Source: Ancylobacter radicis
GTDB lineage: Bacteria; Pseudomonadota; Alphaproteobacteria; Rhizobiales; Xanthobacteraceae
Assembly (NCBI RefSeq): GCF_018449475.1
Contig: NZ_JAHCQH010000017.1
Span: 248,001 to 312,000 of the forward strand
DNA: 64,000 nt
Direction: 5' to 3'
Part shown: piece after piece, positions 32,673 through 42,414 of the stretch
Position numbering within the stretch: position 1 is the stretch's first letter
Layout of the letters: each line of letters opens with the position of its first letter
Made by a program: the position numbers and the translations under genes
The notes under the pieces: generated by a model
Database searches by the model: none
Told to the model about the DNA's origin: nothing
The model's input: the letters and a program-made list of their open reading frames with translations, nothing else

Positions 32673-33622
32673 CCACCATCGATCCGGCCGGCGACCGGCC
32701 CTCGCGGCTTCGCGCCGTCCTGCCCGTCCTGTTCACGCTCGGCGCTCTGGCGGGTGCCGGTGTGCTCGGCTGGTGGATGTGGCAGGCCTACATGGCCAGT
32801 CCGTGGACGCGCGACGGCACCGTGCGGGCCTATGTGGTCACCGTCACGCCGCAGATATCGGGGCGGATCGTCGATCTGCCGATCAAGGGCGACCAGTTCG
32901 TGCACAAGGGCGACCTGCTGATCGTCATCGAGCCTGATGACTTCCAGATCGCCCTCGCCAATGCCGAAGCCGCCGTTGCGCGCGCCAAGGCCGACCTCGA
33001 CAACAAGCAGGCCGAAGCGCAGCGGCGCGCCGAACTCACCGCGATCGCCGTGTCAAAGGAGGAGCAGCAGAGCTTCGCGGCGGTGGCCGATATGGCGGCG
33101 GCGGCCTATCAGGAGGCGCTCGCCAATCGCGACCAAGCCAGGCTGAACCTCAGCCGCACCCGGATTGTCGCGCCGGTTGACGGCTACATCACCAATCTTC
33201 TCGCACAGGCCGGGGACTATGCCACCAGCGGCCAGCGCGTGCTGTCGGTGGTGGACAGCGACAGTTTCTGGGTCGACGCCTATTTCGAGGAATCCGTGCT
33301 CAACGGCATCCGCGTCGGCGATGCGGCCCAGGTCTCGCTGATGGCCTATCCCGACAAGCTGAAGGGCCATGTCACGGGCATCGGGCGCGGCATCGCGGTT
33401 TCCAATGCGCAGCCGGATGGCTCGGGTCTGGCCACGGTGAACCCGGTCTTCACCTGGGTCCGGCTCGCCCAGCGCGTGCCGGTGCGGGTGGTTCTGGACC
33501 ATGTGCCGCCCTCGGTCACGCTGGTCGCCGGCCTGACGGCAACCGTGTCGATCACCGGCCATGCCGACGCCACCCCCGGCACCCCGCCTGCCGCCGCGCC
33601 GGGCCCGGCCCCGGCACCCTGA
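32669..33622 (+). CDS. HlyD-family periplasmic adaptor (AaeA-like)
   Basis: A 317-residue protein anchored by one helix at about 17-38. Lipoyl-like halves read VRAYVVTVTPQISGRIVDLPI and RTRIVAPVDGYITNLLAQAGD, separated by a helical hairpin (residues ~90-150), followed by a beta-barrel domain and a Pro/Ala-rich tail. ATG overlaps the DUF1656 stop by 4 bp. It links the FUSC pump to the outer membrane; no outer-membrane factor gene is adjacent. Confidence 0.93.
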   Translation: MTTIDPAGDRPSRLRAVLPVLFTLGALAGAGVLGWWMWQAYMASPWTRDGTVRAYVVTVTPQISGRIVDLPIKGDQFVHKGDLLIVIEPDDFQIALANAEAAVARAKADLDNKQAEAQRRAELTAIAVSKEEQQSFAAVADMAAAAYQEALANRDQARLNLSRTRIVAPVDGYITNLLAQAGDYATSGQRVLSVVDSDSFWVDAYFEESVLNGIRVGDAAQVSLMAYPDKLKGHVTGIGRGIAVSNAQPDGSGLATVNPVFTWVRLAQRVPVRVVLDHVPPSVTLVAGLTATVSITGHADATPGTPPAAAPGPAPAP

Positions 33623-33746
33623 TCGCCGGCGCAACGGCGCTCAGACGGTCGTATGACGGAACGAACCCAATAGCCGATAACGCCGCCCCGCCAATCCTTC
33701 TAGCGTGAGGGTGACCAATGGGCCCCCGAGGGGCAAGGAGCAGATG

Positions 33747-34523
33747 ATGAAAATCGATCTTTCCGGTAAATCCGCCCTCGTTACCGGCTCCACGGAGGGC
33801 ATCGGCTTCGCCATCGCGAAGGGCCTTCAGGAGGCCGGCGCGCATGTCGTCATCAATGGCCGTACGCAGGCGAAGGTGGATGCCGCGCTCGCTCGCCTTA
33901 GCGGTGCCGCACGGGGTGTGGCCATTGATCTGGCCACCGAGGGCGGTAGCCGCGCGCTTGTCGCAGCGGAGCCCTCCTTCGACATCGTGGTCAACAATCT
34001 CGGCATCTTCCAGCCGTCGGACTTCTTCGACACCGCCGACGAGGTGTGGGAGCGCCATTGGCAGGTCAACGTCATGTCCGGCGTTCGCCTCGCCCGCGCC
34101 TATCTGCCGGGCATGGCCGCGCGCGGCTGGGGCCGCATGCTGTTCCTCGGCTCGGAATCCGGCTTCAACATCCCCGTCGAGATGATCCATTACGGCGTCT
34201 CCAAGACCGCCGACATCGCGCTGGCCCGTGGATTGGCCAAGCGCATGGCCGGCACCGGCGTCACCGTCAATTCGATCCTGCCGGGGCCGACGCTCTCCGA
34301 GGGCGTGGCGGAAATGCTCAAGGCCGAGGTGGCCGCCGGAAAGACGCTGGAACAGGCCGGCGAGGACTTCGTGAAGGCGCACCGGCCGGGCTCGCTCATC
34401 GGCCGGCCCGCGACCGTCGAGGAAGTGGCGAACATGGCGGTCTACATCGCCTCGCCGCTCGCCTCGGCCACCACAGGCGCCGCCCTGCGGGTCGATGGCG
34501 GCGTGATCGACTTCATCGTCTGA
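33747..34523 (+). CDS. Short-chain dehydrogenase/reductase
   Basis: A 258-residue protein. Two consecutive ATG codons (33744 and 33747) follow AAGGAG; the second has better spacing. Rossmann motif VTGSTEGIGFAIAKGL, NNLG, catalytic Ser in FLGSESG, Tyr-x-x-x-Lys as YGVSK, and a C-terminal ATTGAALRVDGG. An NAD(P)-dependent oxidoreductase of unknown substrate. It lies 24 bp before the FAD monooxygenase gene, so the pair may act in one catabolic step. Confidence 0.92.
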   Translation: MKIDLSGKSALVTGSTEGIGFAIAKGLQEAGAHVVINGRTQAKVDAALARLSGAARGVAIDLATEGGSRALVAAEPSFDIVVNNLGIFQPSDFFDTADEVWERHWQVNVMSGVRLARAYLPGMAARGWGRMLFLGSESGFNIPVEMIHYGVSKTADIALARGLAKRMAGTGVTVNSILPGPTLSEGVAEMLKAEVAAGKTLEQAGEDFVKAHRPGSLIGRPATVEEVANMAVYIASPLASATTGAALRVDGGVIDFIV

Positions 34524-34547
34524 CGCTGCGCTTCAGGGAAACACATC

Positions 34548-35663
34548 ATGAGCGCGCGTATCCTCATCGTCGGCGGCTCGATCGGCGGCCTGTTCGCCGC
34601 CGTGCTGCTGAACCGGGCCGGCTTCGATGTCACCGTCACCGAACGTTCGGTGCACGGCCTCGAAGGACGCGGCGCCGGTCTGGTCGCCCAGCGCGAGGTG
34701 TTCGATATCCTGCGCGATGTCGGTGTCGAACATGTCGCGCAGATCGGCGTCATCGCCCACGAGCGCATCTATCTCGACCGCGCCGGCGGCATCATCCACC
34801 AGCAGCGCACGCCGCAGACGCAATTGTCTTGGGACGTGCTGTTCCGCACTTTCCGCGACCTGCTGCCCGACGCCCGCTACCAGATCGGCCGGCGCGCCGT
34901 CGAGGTCATCCAGGAGGCCGATGGCGTCCGGGTGCGCTACGCCGATGGCCGCGAGGAGCGCGCGGATCTGCTGATCGGCGCCGATGGCATCGGCTCGCAG
35001 GTGCGGGCCACGGTTGCCGGTCCGCACTCCCTGCCGGACTATGTCGGCTACGCCACCTGGCGCGGCCTGCTCCCCGAAGCCGAAGTCCCCAAGGCCGCTG
35101 CCGATCAGCTTTTCGACCGCTTCGCCTTCTACGAGATGCCCGGATCGCACATCCTCGGCTATCTCGTCGCCGGCCCGGATGGCTCCAACGCCGTTGGACG
35201 CCGCCGTTATAATTGGGTCTGGTACCGCCGCTACACCCCGGAAGAACTCGACGCGGTACTCACCGACAGGGATGGCCAGCGCCGTCCCTTCTCCCTCGCC
35301 CCTGGCCATGTGCGGCCCGAGGTGGTCGCCGCCATGCGCGCGGATGCCCAGCGGCTGCTGCCCCCGTCCTTCGCGGCGGCGGTGACGGCCGAGCCCCGGC
35401 CTTTCATCCACGCCATTTTCGACTATGCGCCCCCGCATATGGTGGCGGGCCGCGTGGCGCTGATGGGGGACGCCGCGTTCGTGGCGCGCCCGCACACCGC
35501 CATGGGCGTCGCCAAGGCGGCCGGTGACGCCTTCGCCCTGCGCAACGCCCTGCTTGGAACGCCCGACATCGACGCCGCGCTGGCCACCTATGAGGCGGAA
35601 CGCGCGCCGGTCGGGCGCTCCATCGTCGCCTATGGGCAGCGGCTGGGGAAGTCGCTGGAATAG
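34548..35663 (+). CDS. FAD-dependent aromatic hydroxylase-like monooxygenase
   Basis: A 371-residue flavoprotein. FAD-binding motif ILIVGGSIGGLFAAVLLNRAG at the N-terminus, a DG motif LLIGADGIGSQVRA, and VALMGDAAFVARPHTAMGVAKA for the ribityl/pyrophosphate contact. The overall pattern resembles 2,6-dihydroxypyridine 3-monooxygenase and related hydroxylases. Ends at TAG 35661-35663, after which 27 further codons stay open in frame with coding-like composition. Co-directional with the SDR gene. Confidence 0.9.
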   Translation: MSARILIVGGSIGGLFAAVLLNRAGFDVTVTERSVHGLEGRGAGLVAQREVFDILRDVGVEHVAQIGVIAHERIYLDRAGGIIHQQRTPQTQLSWDVLFRTFRDLLPDARYQIGRRAVEVIQEADGVRVRYADGREERADLLIGADGIGSQVRATVAGPHSLPDYVGYATWRGLLPEAEVPKAAADQLFDRFAFYEMPGSHILGYLVAGPDGSNAVGRRRYNWVWYRRYTPEELDAVLTDRDGQRRPFSLAPGHVRPEVVAAMRADAQRLLPPSFAAAVTAEPRPFIHAIFDYAPPHMVAGRVALMGDAAFVARPHTAMGVAKAAGDAFALRNALLGTPDIDAALATYEAERAPVGRSIVAYGQRLGKSLE

Positions 35664-35747
35664 GTCCCCCACCCGAACCTGTCGCGCGAGACGGCCGAAG
35701 GCCTGCCGCACCGCGCACTGTTCATGACGCCGCCGGCTGGCAAATAG
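35664..35747 (+). other. In-frame coding-like extension after the monooxygenase stop codon
   Basis: Directly after TAG, the same frame continues for 27 sense codons (VPHPNLSRETAEGLPHRALF and a short tail) to a second TAG at 35745. Of these codons 23 end in G or C, as in the flanking genes. This may be a C-terminus lost to a recent nonsense mutation, a read-through region, or chance. No ribosome site or start codon marks it as a separate gene. Confidence 0.35.
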
Positions 35748-35870
35748 GCCGGCAGGGAACCATTTGGACCATCATCGACGCATAGCGACGGACCTGACGA
35801 TTTCCGTCGCCCGACCTACCCGCAACCCGCCGTTTCGGCTTTGCCGTCGGCTGAACCAGAGGCCATTGCC

Positions 35871-36062
35871 ATGCCGGACGCCGCCACCCTGATCGAACTG
35901 GATGAGCGCATCGCCATCCTGCGCAGCAACCTGTCGGAGCTGACCGAACAGGCCACCGCCTATTCCGGCGCCGCGGACGAGGATCGTGCCGCCGAACGGA
36001 TCGCGCAGCAGCAGCAATTGCTCGACACTCTTCTGAAACAGCGCGAGGAGATGGCCCGCTAG
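35871..36062 (+). CDS. Small coiled-coil protein of unknown function (63 residues)
   Basis: Starts at ATG 35871 (MPDAATLIELDERIAILRSN). The whole chain is charged and helical with heptad-like leucines, ending QQQQLLDTLLKQREEMAR, and lacks cysteines and membrane segments. Codon use is normal for the neighbourhood. Followed by a GCGCGGCGC/GCGCCGCGC hairpin. I know of no assigned function. Confidence 0.6.
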   Translation: MPDAATLIELDERIAILRSNLSELTEQATAYSGAADEDRAAERIAQQQQLLDTLLKQREEMAR

Positions 36063-36073
36063 CGCGGAACGGG

Positions 36074-36097
36074 GCGCGGCGCGTTCCAGCGCCGCGC
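36074..36097 (+). terminator. Hairpin after the small coiled-coil gene
   Basis: GCGCGGCGC/GCGCCGCGC is a perfect 9-bp stem with a 6-nt loop, 12 bp after the stop codon. No T-run follows. It lies between convergent genes, so it may terminate both. Confidence 0.45.
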
Positions 36098-36139
36098 ATC
36101 GGTTGGTGGATCGGGTCGGCGGGTCGGGATGGCGGCCGG

Positions 36140-38179
36140 TCAGTGCTTCGTCGGCATCGACGGGTCAGCCTGCGTAGTCTGCCAGTCCGGGCTCGAAGCG
36201 CCGGCCGCGCGATCTGCGCTCGCCATCGGGTCGTGAGCCCGGCCAGCGTCCCGGACAGGGTGATGTTGCTTCTTGGCCGGCGCGTTGATCTCCATCGGCA
36301 CGATGAAGGAGACCGTCGCGCCGACCCCGCTATTGTTCTCCGCCCGGATGGTGCCGCCATGGGCCTCGACAATGGAGCGGCAGATCGCCAGCCCCATGCC
36401 CATGCCGTTCGCCTTCGTCGTGCGGAAGGGCTGGAAGATCTCGTTGGGATTGTCGAGCGCGATGCCGGTGCCATTGTCGCGCACCTCGACATTCATCATG
36501 CGATCCGGCGCCGAACTCAGGCAGACGACGACCTCCCGCGGCCGGCCCTCGACCTTGTCCATGGCCTGAATCGCGTTGAGCACCAGATTGACGATGACCT
36601 GCTGGATCTGGACGCGATTGGCGAAGGCGGCGGGCAATCCCGGTTCGATCAGCTCGCGGATGCGCGTCTCGTGCGCGTTTGCCTCGCGCTGCACCATGCG
36701 GACGGATTCGGCGATGAGACCGGCGAGGTCGAACGCCTCGAGCTGGGGCGTGCCCTTGCGTGCCAGCGAGCGCACATGGGCCAGGGTTTCGGAGGCGCGC
36801 GCGGTCGCCGTGATGACGCCATCGAGGCAGAGCTCGACTTCGCTCATGTCGGGGATGGGCGCGGCAAGCCATCTTCTGGCGGATTCAGCATAGGTCTTGA
36901 TCGCCGCCAGCGGCTGGCTGACCTCATGGGCGATGGAGGCGGAGAGCTGCCCGAGGGTGGAAATGCGCGCGGCATGGGCAAGGTCGGCCGATGCCTGTTC
37001 CAGCTTCAGACGCGCATTGTTGCGGTCCGTCACATCGATGGCGGTGATCAGCACGCGAGACCATTCGCTCTTGCCCTGCAAGAGCGTCGCCCGCCAAAGC
37101 ACGTCGATCACCTTGCCCTGCGCCGTGCGGAACTGCGTTTCGACTTCCCGCATATGCCCGCCCTCAAGGAAGGTTGCGAAAATCTCCGCGAGGGCCGCTT
37201 CGGTTGACGGCATGTAGTGCGCGACGAAGGTCTTGCCGACCATCGCGTGAGGCGTCTCGGTGCCGAACAGGACCGCCGTCGCCCGGTTGGCGATATGCGT
37301 CGAGCCCAGATGGCGCGCGACCGCTATCTGGTCGTTGCTGGCCCTGAGCGATTGCGGCGTCACCCCGGTCGCTTTCAGATGGGCCAGCACGCGGGTCCAG
37401 TCGGATTCCCATATCGAGACCGGCGATTCATGAAAGATCGCTTCATAGCGTTCTTCCGAAACGCGGCGCGCCTCATGGGCCTGCCATTCCGCCGTCAGGT
37501 CGGAACTGGTCTCGATCACGCCGATGCGGCGCCCCCGGCGATCCTGTCGGACCAGCCAGCGGCTCGCCAGCACGACCGGGGTGCCGTCGCGCCGTTGGCG
37601 GCGCAGTTCGCCGACCCAGTTGCCGGTGCCGGAAAGGGCGTTTTCGGCCTCTGCTTTCGGGTATTCCGAGTGCAGCAAATCGTGACAATTGGCGCCAAGG
37701 GCCTCGTCACGCGACCAGCCGTAAAGGCGTTCCGCCCCTTCATTCCAGTAGACGATGCGATCGGCTGTATTGCAGACAATGACCGTGTCGTGGGTGAGTT
37801 CCAGTATGCGCGCCTGTTCGAACAGGGGGGCGTTCTGCACGCTCAGCCGGAGAGCGAGCGCCGTTACGCAGGCGATCACCAGGGTGCTGACGATGAGATC
37901 GGGCGTTGCATTCGGATTGGTCGCAGTAACCGGCGAGACGAAATAGGCGATCACCGTCAGGAGCAGGCAGATCGCGCCGGCGGGAAGCACCAGCCTGTGC
38001 AGGCCACCGCCGGCGACGATCAAGACAACGACGATATAAAGCGCCGCGATCGCGCTATGGACCGGAAGCCAAAGGTCGGCGACGAACACCGCGCCCAAGG
38101 CCGCCGCCGCGACAGCCAGATAAACGGCTTTAGCTTTCTCACCACCGGTGGATCCGCCCAGCGCATCACTCACGGGCAT
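36140..38179 (-). CDS. PAS-domain membrane histidine kinase, orphan
   Basis: A 679-residue protein. Four transmembrane helices lie within about residues 18-112. A PAS domain follows (~122-235, with WNEGAERLYGWSRDEALG), then a second PAS-like domain (~245-385). The kinase core has His418 in SASIAHEVSQPLAAIKTYAE, N box VIVNLVLNAIQAM, and RDNGTGIALDNPNEIFQPF. The kinase subclass (HEVxQPL) resembles FixL/DctB-like enzymes. No response regulator is adjacent, so its partner is elsewhere. Confidence 0.92.
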   Translation of the reverse strand: MPVSDALGGSTGGEKAKAVYLAVAAAALGAVFVADLWLPVHSAIAALYIVVVLIVAGGGLHRLVLPAGAICLLLTVIAYFVSPVTATNPNATPDLIVSTLVIACVTALALRLSVQNAPLFEQARILELTHDTVIVCNTADRIVYWNEGAERLYGWSRDEALGANCHDLLHSEYPKAEAENALSGTGNWVGELRRQRRDGTPVVLASRWLVRQDRRGRRIGVIETSSDLTAEWQAHEARRVSEERYEAIFHESPVSIWESDWTRVLAHLKATGVTPQSLRASNDQIAVARHLGSTHIANRATAVLFGTETPHAMVGKTFVAHYMPSTEAALAEIFATFLEGGHMREVETQFRTAQGKVIDVLWRATLLQGKSEWSRVLITAIDVTDRNNARLKLEQASADLAHAARISTLGQLSASIAHEVSQPLAAIKTYAESARRWLAAPIPDMSEVELCLDGVITATARASETLAHVRSLARKGTPQLEAFDLAGLIAESVRMVQREANAHETRIRELIEPGLPAAFANRVQIQQVIVNLVLNAIQAMDKVEGRPREVVVCLSSAPDRMMNVEVRDNGTGIALDNPNEIFQPFRTTKANGMGMGLAICRSIVEAHGGTIRAENNSGVGATVSFIVPMEINAPAKKQHHPVRDAGRAHDPMASADRAAGASSPDWQTTQADPSMPTKH

Positions 38180-38374
38180 GTCTCCGCTTCCCCTGCGAAA
38201 CGTATAATGCGAAAGCCGCTACGCTCTCCCAGCGCATCTATGTGGCAATCCCGCTAGCTGTCTTGAACGTCTGTGCCCATTCGGAAAAGAGTCGCGGTTG
38301 CGCACCGGCAACGCGGCAAGCTACGCCTATGCGCGAATCATCAGATACCGATCATTATTCAAAAATTCGAACGA

Positions 38375-38402
38375 TTAGACTTGGCGGACTAGACTTGGCA
38401 GG
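38375..38402 (+). repeat. Two 14-bp tandem repeats before the hydrolase start
   Basis: TTAGACTTGGCGGA and CTAGACTTGGCAGG lie head to tail with 11 of 14 matches. The second copy contributes the AGG of the likely ribosome-binding site for the hydrolase at 38413. They may be a regulator site or a simple local duplication. Confidence 0.6.
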
Positions 38403-38412
38403 AATGCTCATC

Positions 38413-39291
38413 ATGAGCCCAACAAACGTCCCTGAGAGACCCTCGGAGATGAGCCGTACCTTCCTGACGGGAGACGGGGTGGAACTGCACTACATCGCCG
38501 CCGGAGCCGGCCGACCCGTCATCCTGATCCCCGGCTGGTCGCAGACGGCCGAGGAATGGACCTTCCAGATCGAAAGCCTCAGCACCGCGTATCGCGTCAT
38601 CGCGATCGACATGCGTGGGCACGGCCGCAGCGGGAAGCCCGATCACGGGTATCGCGTGGCGCGGCTGGCCGCCGACCTTCATGATCTGATCCGCGCCCAG
38701 GATCTGACCGATGTGACGCTGATCGGACACTCCATGGGGTCGTCGGTGATCTGGAGCTATCTGGAGCAGTTTGGCGAGAGCAATATCGACCGCATGGTCT
38801 TCGTCGATCAGGCGTCCGCCATCGTCAGCGAACCCGGCTGGTCCGAGGCGGAGCGTCTCGACGCCGGCGCCATCCTGTCCGCGCAGGAAGCCGCCGATCT
38901 CGTCGCGCAGCTGGCGCAGGATGATGGCCCGCTCAGCCGGTCCTTTGTCACCGCCATGTTCAGCGGGACCTATCCGGCGAACGACCTCGACTGGGTGCAC
39001 GCGCAGAATGCCTTGTTCCCGCGCCCCTATGCGGCACGGCTGCTCTATGATCACGCCTTCAAGAACTGGCGGGACGTCATCGCGCGCATCGGGCGCCCGT
39101 GCCTGTGCGTGGGAGCCCGCCGCAGCATCGTGCCCTGGCAGGCCATGGAGGCGACGGGCCGGGCGATCGCCGGGGCGCAGACCGTCATATTCGAAATCGA
39201 CGAGGGCGGATCGCATTTCATGTTTCTGGAGAACCCCTTGAAATTCAACGCCCTTCTTCACGCCTTCCTCGAAGACAGGCCCATTGCCTAG
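38413..39291 (+). CDS. Alpha/beta-fold hydrolase
   Basis: A 292-residue protein. ATG 38413 is chosen (AGGA 10 bp upstream); 38404 and 38449 are alternatives. Catalytic pattern: oxyanion region IPGWSQTAEEW, GRSGKPDHGYR, nucleophile Ser in LIGHSMGSSV, an acid after FVDQAS/CVGARRS, and His in EGGSHFMFLENP. It resembles non-heme haloperoxidase/epoxide or ester hydrolases of the abhydrolase_1 class. It diverges from the orphan histidine kinase. Confidence 0.88.
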   Translation: MSPTNVPERPSEMSRTFLTGDGVELHYIAAGAGRPVILIPGWSQTAEEWTFQIESLSTAYRVIAIDMRGHGRSGKPDHGYRVARLAADLHDLIRAQDLTDVTLIGHSMGSSVIWSYLEQFGESNIDRMVFVDQASAIVSEPGWSEAERLDAGAILSAQEAADLVAQLAQDDGPLSRSFVTAMFSGTYPANDLDWVHAQNALFPRPYAARLLYDHAFKNWRDVIARIGRPCLCVGARRSIVPWQAMEATGRAIAGAQTVIFEIDEGGSHFMFLENPLKFNALLHAFLEDRPIA

Positions 39292-39331
39292 GATCTGCTT
39301 TGGCCTGAGCCGGTCTCGGCAATCGGGCGTG

Positions 39332-42300
39332 TCATCGGTGGAACGGCCGAAAGGTCCGTAGCCGATCAAGGCAGAGATAGATGACGGGCGTGGTGTAGAG
39401 CGTCAGCACCTGACTCACCATCAGCCCGCCGACGATGGCGTAGCCGAGCGGCTGGCGCAGTTCCGATCCCGTGCCGCTGCCGAGCATCAGCGGCACGCCG
39501 GCGAGCAGCGCGGCGAAGGTGGTCATCAGGATCGGCCGGAAGCGCAGGAGGCATGCCTCGCGTATGGCGTCCCGCGCCGTCATCCCGCCCGCCCGTTCGC
39601 GCGCGATGGCGAAGTCGACGATCATGATGCCGTTCTTCTTCACGATGCCGATCAGCAGAATGATCCCGATCAGCGCAATGATCGAGAAGTCGAAGCCGAA
39701 CAGCCAGAGCATGACCAGCGCGCCGAGCCCGGCCGATGGCAAGGTCGAGAGGATGGTGATCGGGTGGACATAGCTCTCATACAGCACGCCGAGGATCACA
39801 TAGATCACCACCAGCGCCGCCAGCACCAGCATCGGCTCGCTCGCCAGCGAGGACTGGAAGGCCTGCGCATTGCCTTGGAAGGTGCCGATCAGGGTCGGTG
39901 GCTTGCCGATCTGCGCTTCCGCCGCGTGGATCGCCGCCACCGCATCGCCGAGCGCCACGCCGGGGGCGAGGTTGAAGGACAGGGTCACGGCCGGGAACTG
40001 CGACTGATGATTGATCGACAGGAAGCTCGTCGGCTCGGTGGTCCATTTGGCGAGAACCGAGAGCGGCACCTTGGTGCCCGAGGCCGGCGCGGGAATGTAG
40101 ATGTCGTCCAGCGCATGAGGCGAGGCCTGTAGTTGCGGGGTCAGCTCAAGGATCACGTGATAGGAGTTGAGCTGGGTGAAGTACTGCGCCACCTGACGCT
40201 GGCCGAAGGCGTCATAGAGCGTGTTGTCGATATCGGCCGGGCTGATGCCGAGGGCCGACGCCTGGTCGCGGTCGATCTCAAGCGTCAGCGTGGCTCCGCT
40301 GGTCTGCTGGTCGGAGGCGAGGCTGGCAACTTCCGGCAGCGTCTTCAGCCGGGCCAGCAGCTTCGGCGCCCAGACGCTCAGCTCGTCGATATCGTTGTCC
40401 TGTAGCGTGTACTGAAACTGCGTCCGCGACACCCGCCCGCCGACATTGAGGTCCTGTGCCGCCTGCAGGAACAGCGCCGCGCCTTCGACCTGGGCGAGCT
40501 TGCCGTTCAGCCGCTCGATGATCTCGAACGCGGAGGCCTGCCGCTGCTCGCGCGGCTTCAGGGTAATGAACATGCGCCCGTTATTGACGGTCTGTCCGGC
40601 GACCGAGCCCACCCCCATGCCGACGCTGGCGACGTCGGGGTCCGCGGCGACGATCCGGCCGAGTTCGATCTGGTGCTGCGCCATCCGCGCGAAGGAGATG
40701 TCCTGCGCCGCCTCGGACACGCCGATGATGAGGCCGGTGTCCTGCAACGGAAAGAAGCCCTTGGGGATCTCGTAGAACAGCACGCCGGTCGCCGCCAGCG
40801 CGGCGAAGAACACGCCGAGCGTGATCGCAACATGGTCGAGTGCCAGGTCGAGCGTGCGGCGATAGCCCGCCTGCAGCGCGTCGAAGGCGCTCTCCAGCGC
40901 GCGATAGCCCCGGCCATGCGCCCGCTCCTCGCCCCGTGGCCGCAGGAACAGCGCGGCGAGCATCGGGGTCAGTGTGAGCGACACCACGGCCGAGATGGCG
41001 ATGGTGATCGTCACCGTGACGGCGAATTCGCGGAACAGCTTGCCCACCAGCCCGCCCATCAGCAGGAGGGGAATGAACACGGCGGTCAGCGACAGGCTGA
41101 TCGACAATATGGTGAAGCCGATCTCCGCCGACCCGTCGAGCGCCGCCTGCAGCGGCGTCTTGCCCATCTCCAGATGCCGCTCGATGTTCTCCAGCATGAC
41201 GATGGCGTCGTCGACAACGAAGCCGACCGCGATGGACAGGCCCATCAGCGAGAGATTGTCGAGACTGTAGCCCAGCCCATACATCGCGGCGAAGGTGCCG
41301 ACGATCGCCAGGGGAACCGCCACGGCGGGGATGACCGTCGCCCGCAAATTGCGCAGGAAGACGAAGATCACCGCCACCACGAGCACGACGGTGATGATCA
41401 GCGTCTTCTCGACATCCTCGACGGAGGCCCGGATCGTCCCCGTGCGATCGCTCAGTATCTCAAGATTCAGCCCGGCCGGCGCGTTGGCGAGCAACAGGGG
41501 CAGTTGCGCCTTGATGTCGTCGACCGTGGCGATGACATTGGCGCCGGGCAGCTTGAACGCCGGCATCAGGATCGACCGCTCGCCATTCGCCCAGGCCGCG
41601 AGCTGATTGTTTTCGGGGGCGTCGACCGCCGTCCCGATGTCGCGAACGCGCACCGGCGCGCCGTCGCGCCAGGCGAGGATGGCGTCCCGCCACGGTCCGG
41701 CGGCGGTCAACTGGTCATTGTCGAACAGGGTGAAGGTGCGCTCATGCCCCTGCACGGTGCCTTTGGGATCGTTCACCGAGAGCGAGACGATCGCCTGCCG
41801 GATGTCCTCCAGCGACAGGCCGAGATTGGCGAGCTTGGCGGGATCGACCTGGATGCGCACCGATGGTTTCTGCTGGCCGTAGATCAGCACCTGCCCGACG
41901 CCGGAAATCTGGCTGATATGCTGTTCGAGCACATTCTCGGCGAAGTCGTCGACCTGCGTGATTGGCAATGTCTTGGAGTTCAGGGCCAGCACCAGAATGG
42001 GCGGGTCGGCCGGATTCACCTTGCGATAGGTCGGGGGCGCCGGCAGGTTGCTCGGCAATTGCCCCCCGGCGGCGTTGATCGCGGTCTGAACGTCTCCCGC
42101 CGCCGCATTGATGTCGACGTCGAGCCCGAATTGCAGGGTGATCGAGGAATTGCCGAGCGTCGAAACGGAGGTCATCTGGGCGAGGCCCGGTATCTCGCCG
42201 AGCTGGCGCTCCAGCGGCTGCGTCACCGAGGAGGCGATGATCTGAGGGCTGGCGCCGGGAAGCTGGGTCGAGACCGAGAGCGTCGGAAAATCGACTTCCG

Positions 42301-42412
42301 GCAGCGGCGCCACCGGCAGGCGCGGAAACGCGGCCATGCCGAGCATCAGGAGGCCGGCCATCAGCAGCGAGGTGCCGATGGGGTGGCGGATGAACCAGGA
42401 GGACAGCGACAC
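39332..42412 (-). CDS. RND multidrug efflux permease (MdtC-like)
   Basis: A 1026-residue HAE1-family pump, full length. The start is GTG 42412, 2 bp after the adaptor stop. N-terminus MSLSSWFIRHPIGTSLLMAG, large periplasmic loops with DFPTLSVSTQLPGASP and VGQVLIYGQQKPS, proton-relay acidic pair in IAVGFVVDDAIVMLENIERH, and the C-terminal LIGIVKKNGIMIVDFAI. The MdtB/MdtC type usually works as a heterotrimer, but only one permease gene is here. Co-transcribed with its adaptor. Confidence 0.94.
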   Translation of the reverse strand: MSLSSWFIRHPIGTSLLMAGLLMLGMAAFPRLPVAPLPEVDFPTLSVSTQLPGASPQIIASSVTQPLERQLGEIPGLAQMTSVSTLGNSSITLQFGLDVDINAAAGDVQTAINAAGGQLPSNLPAPPTYRKVNPADPPILVLALNSKTLPITQVDDFAENVLEQHISQISGVGQVLIYGQQKPSVRIQVDPAKLANLGLSLEDIRQAIVSLSVNDPKGTVQGHERTFTLFDNDQLTAAGPWRDAILAWRDGAPVRVRDIGTAVDAPENNQLAAWANGERSILMPAFKLPGANVIATVDDIKAQLPLLLANAPAGLNLEILSDRTGTIRASVEDVEKTLIITVVLVVAVIFVFLRNLRATVIPAVAVPLAIVGTFAAMYGLGYSLDNLSLMGLSIAVGFVVDDAIVMLENIERHLEMGKTPLQAALDGSAEIGFTILSISLSLTAVFIPLLLMGGLVGKLFREFAVTVTITIAISAVVSLTLTPMLAALFLRPRGEERAHGRGYRALESAFDALQAGYRRTLDLALDHVAITLGVFFAALAATGVLFYEIPKGFFPLQDTGLIIGVSEAAQDISFARMAQHQIELGRIVAADPDVASVGMGVGSVAGQTVNNGRMFITLKPREQRQASAFEIIERLNGKLAQVEGAALFLQAAQDLNVGGRVSRTQFQYTLQDNDIDELSVWAPKLLARLKTLPEVASLASDQQTSGATLTLEIDRDQASALGISPADIDNTLYDAFGQRQVAQYFTQLNSYHVILELTPQLQASPHALDDIYIPAPASGTKVPLSVLAKWTTEPTSFLSINHQSQFPAVTLSFNLAPGVALGDAVAAIHAAEAQIGKPPTLIGTFQGNAQAFQSSLASEPMLVLAALVVIYVILGVLYESYVHPITILSTLPSAGLGALVMLWLFGFDFSIIALIGIILLIGIVKKNGIMIVDFAIARERAGGMTARDAIREACLLRFRPILMTTFAALLAGVPLMLGSGTGSELRQPLGYAIVGGLMVSQVLTLYTTPVIYLCLDRLRTFRPFHR

Positions 42413-42414
42413 GG

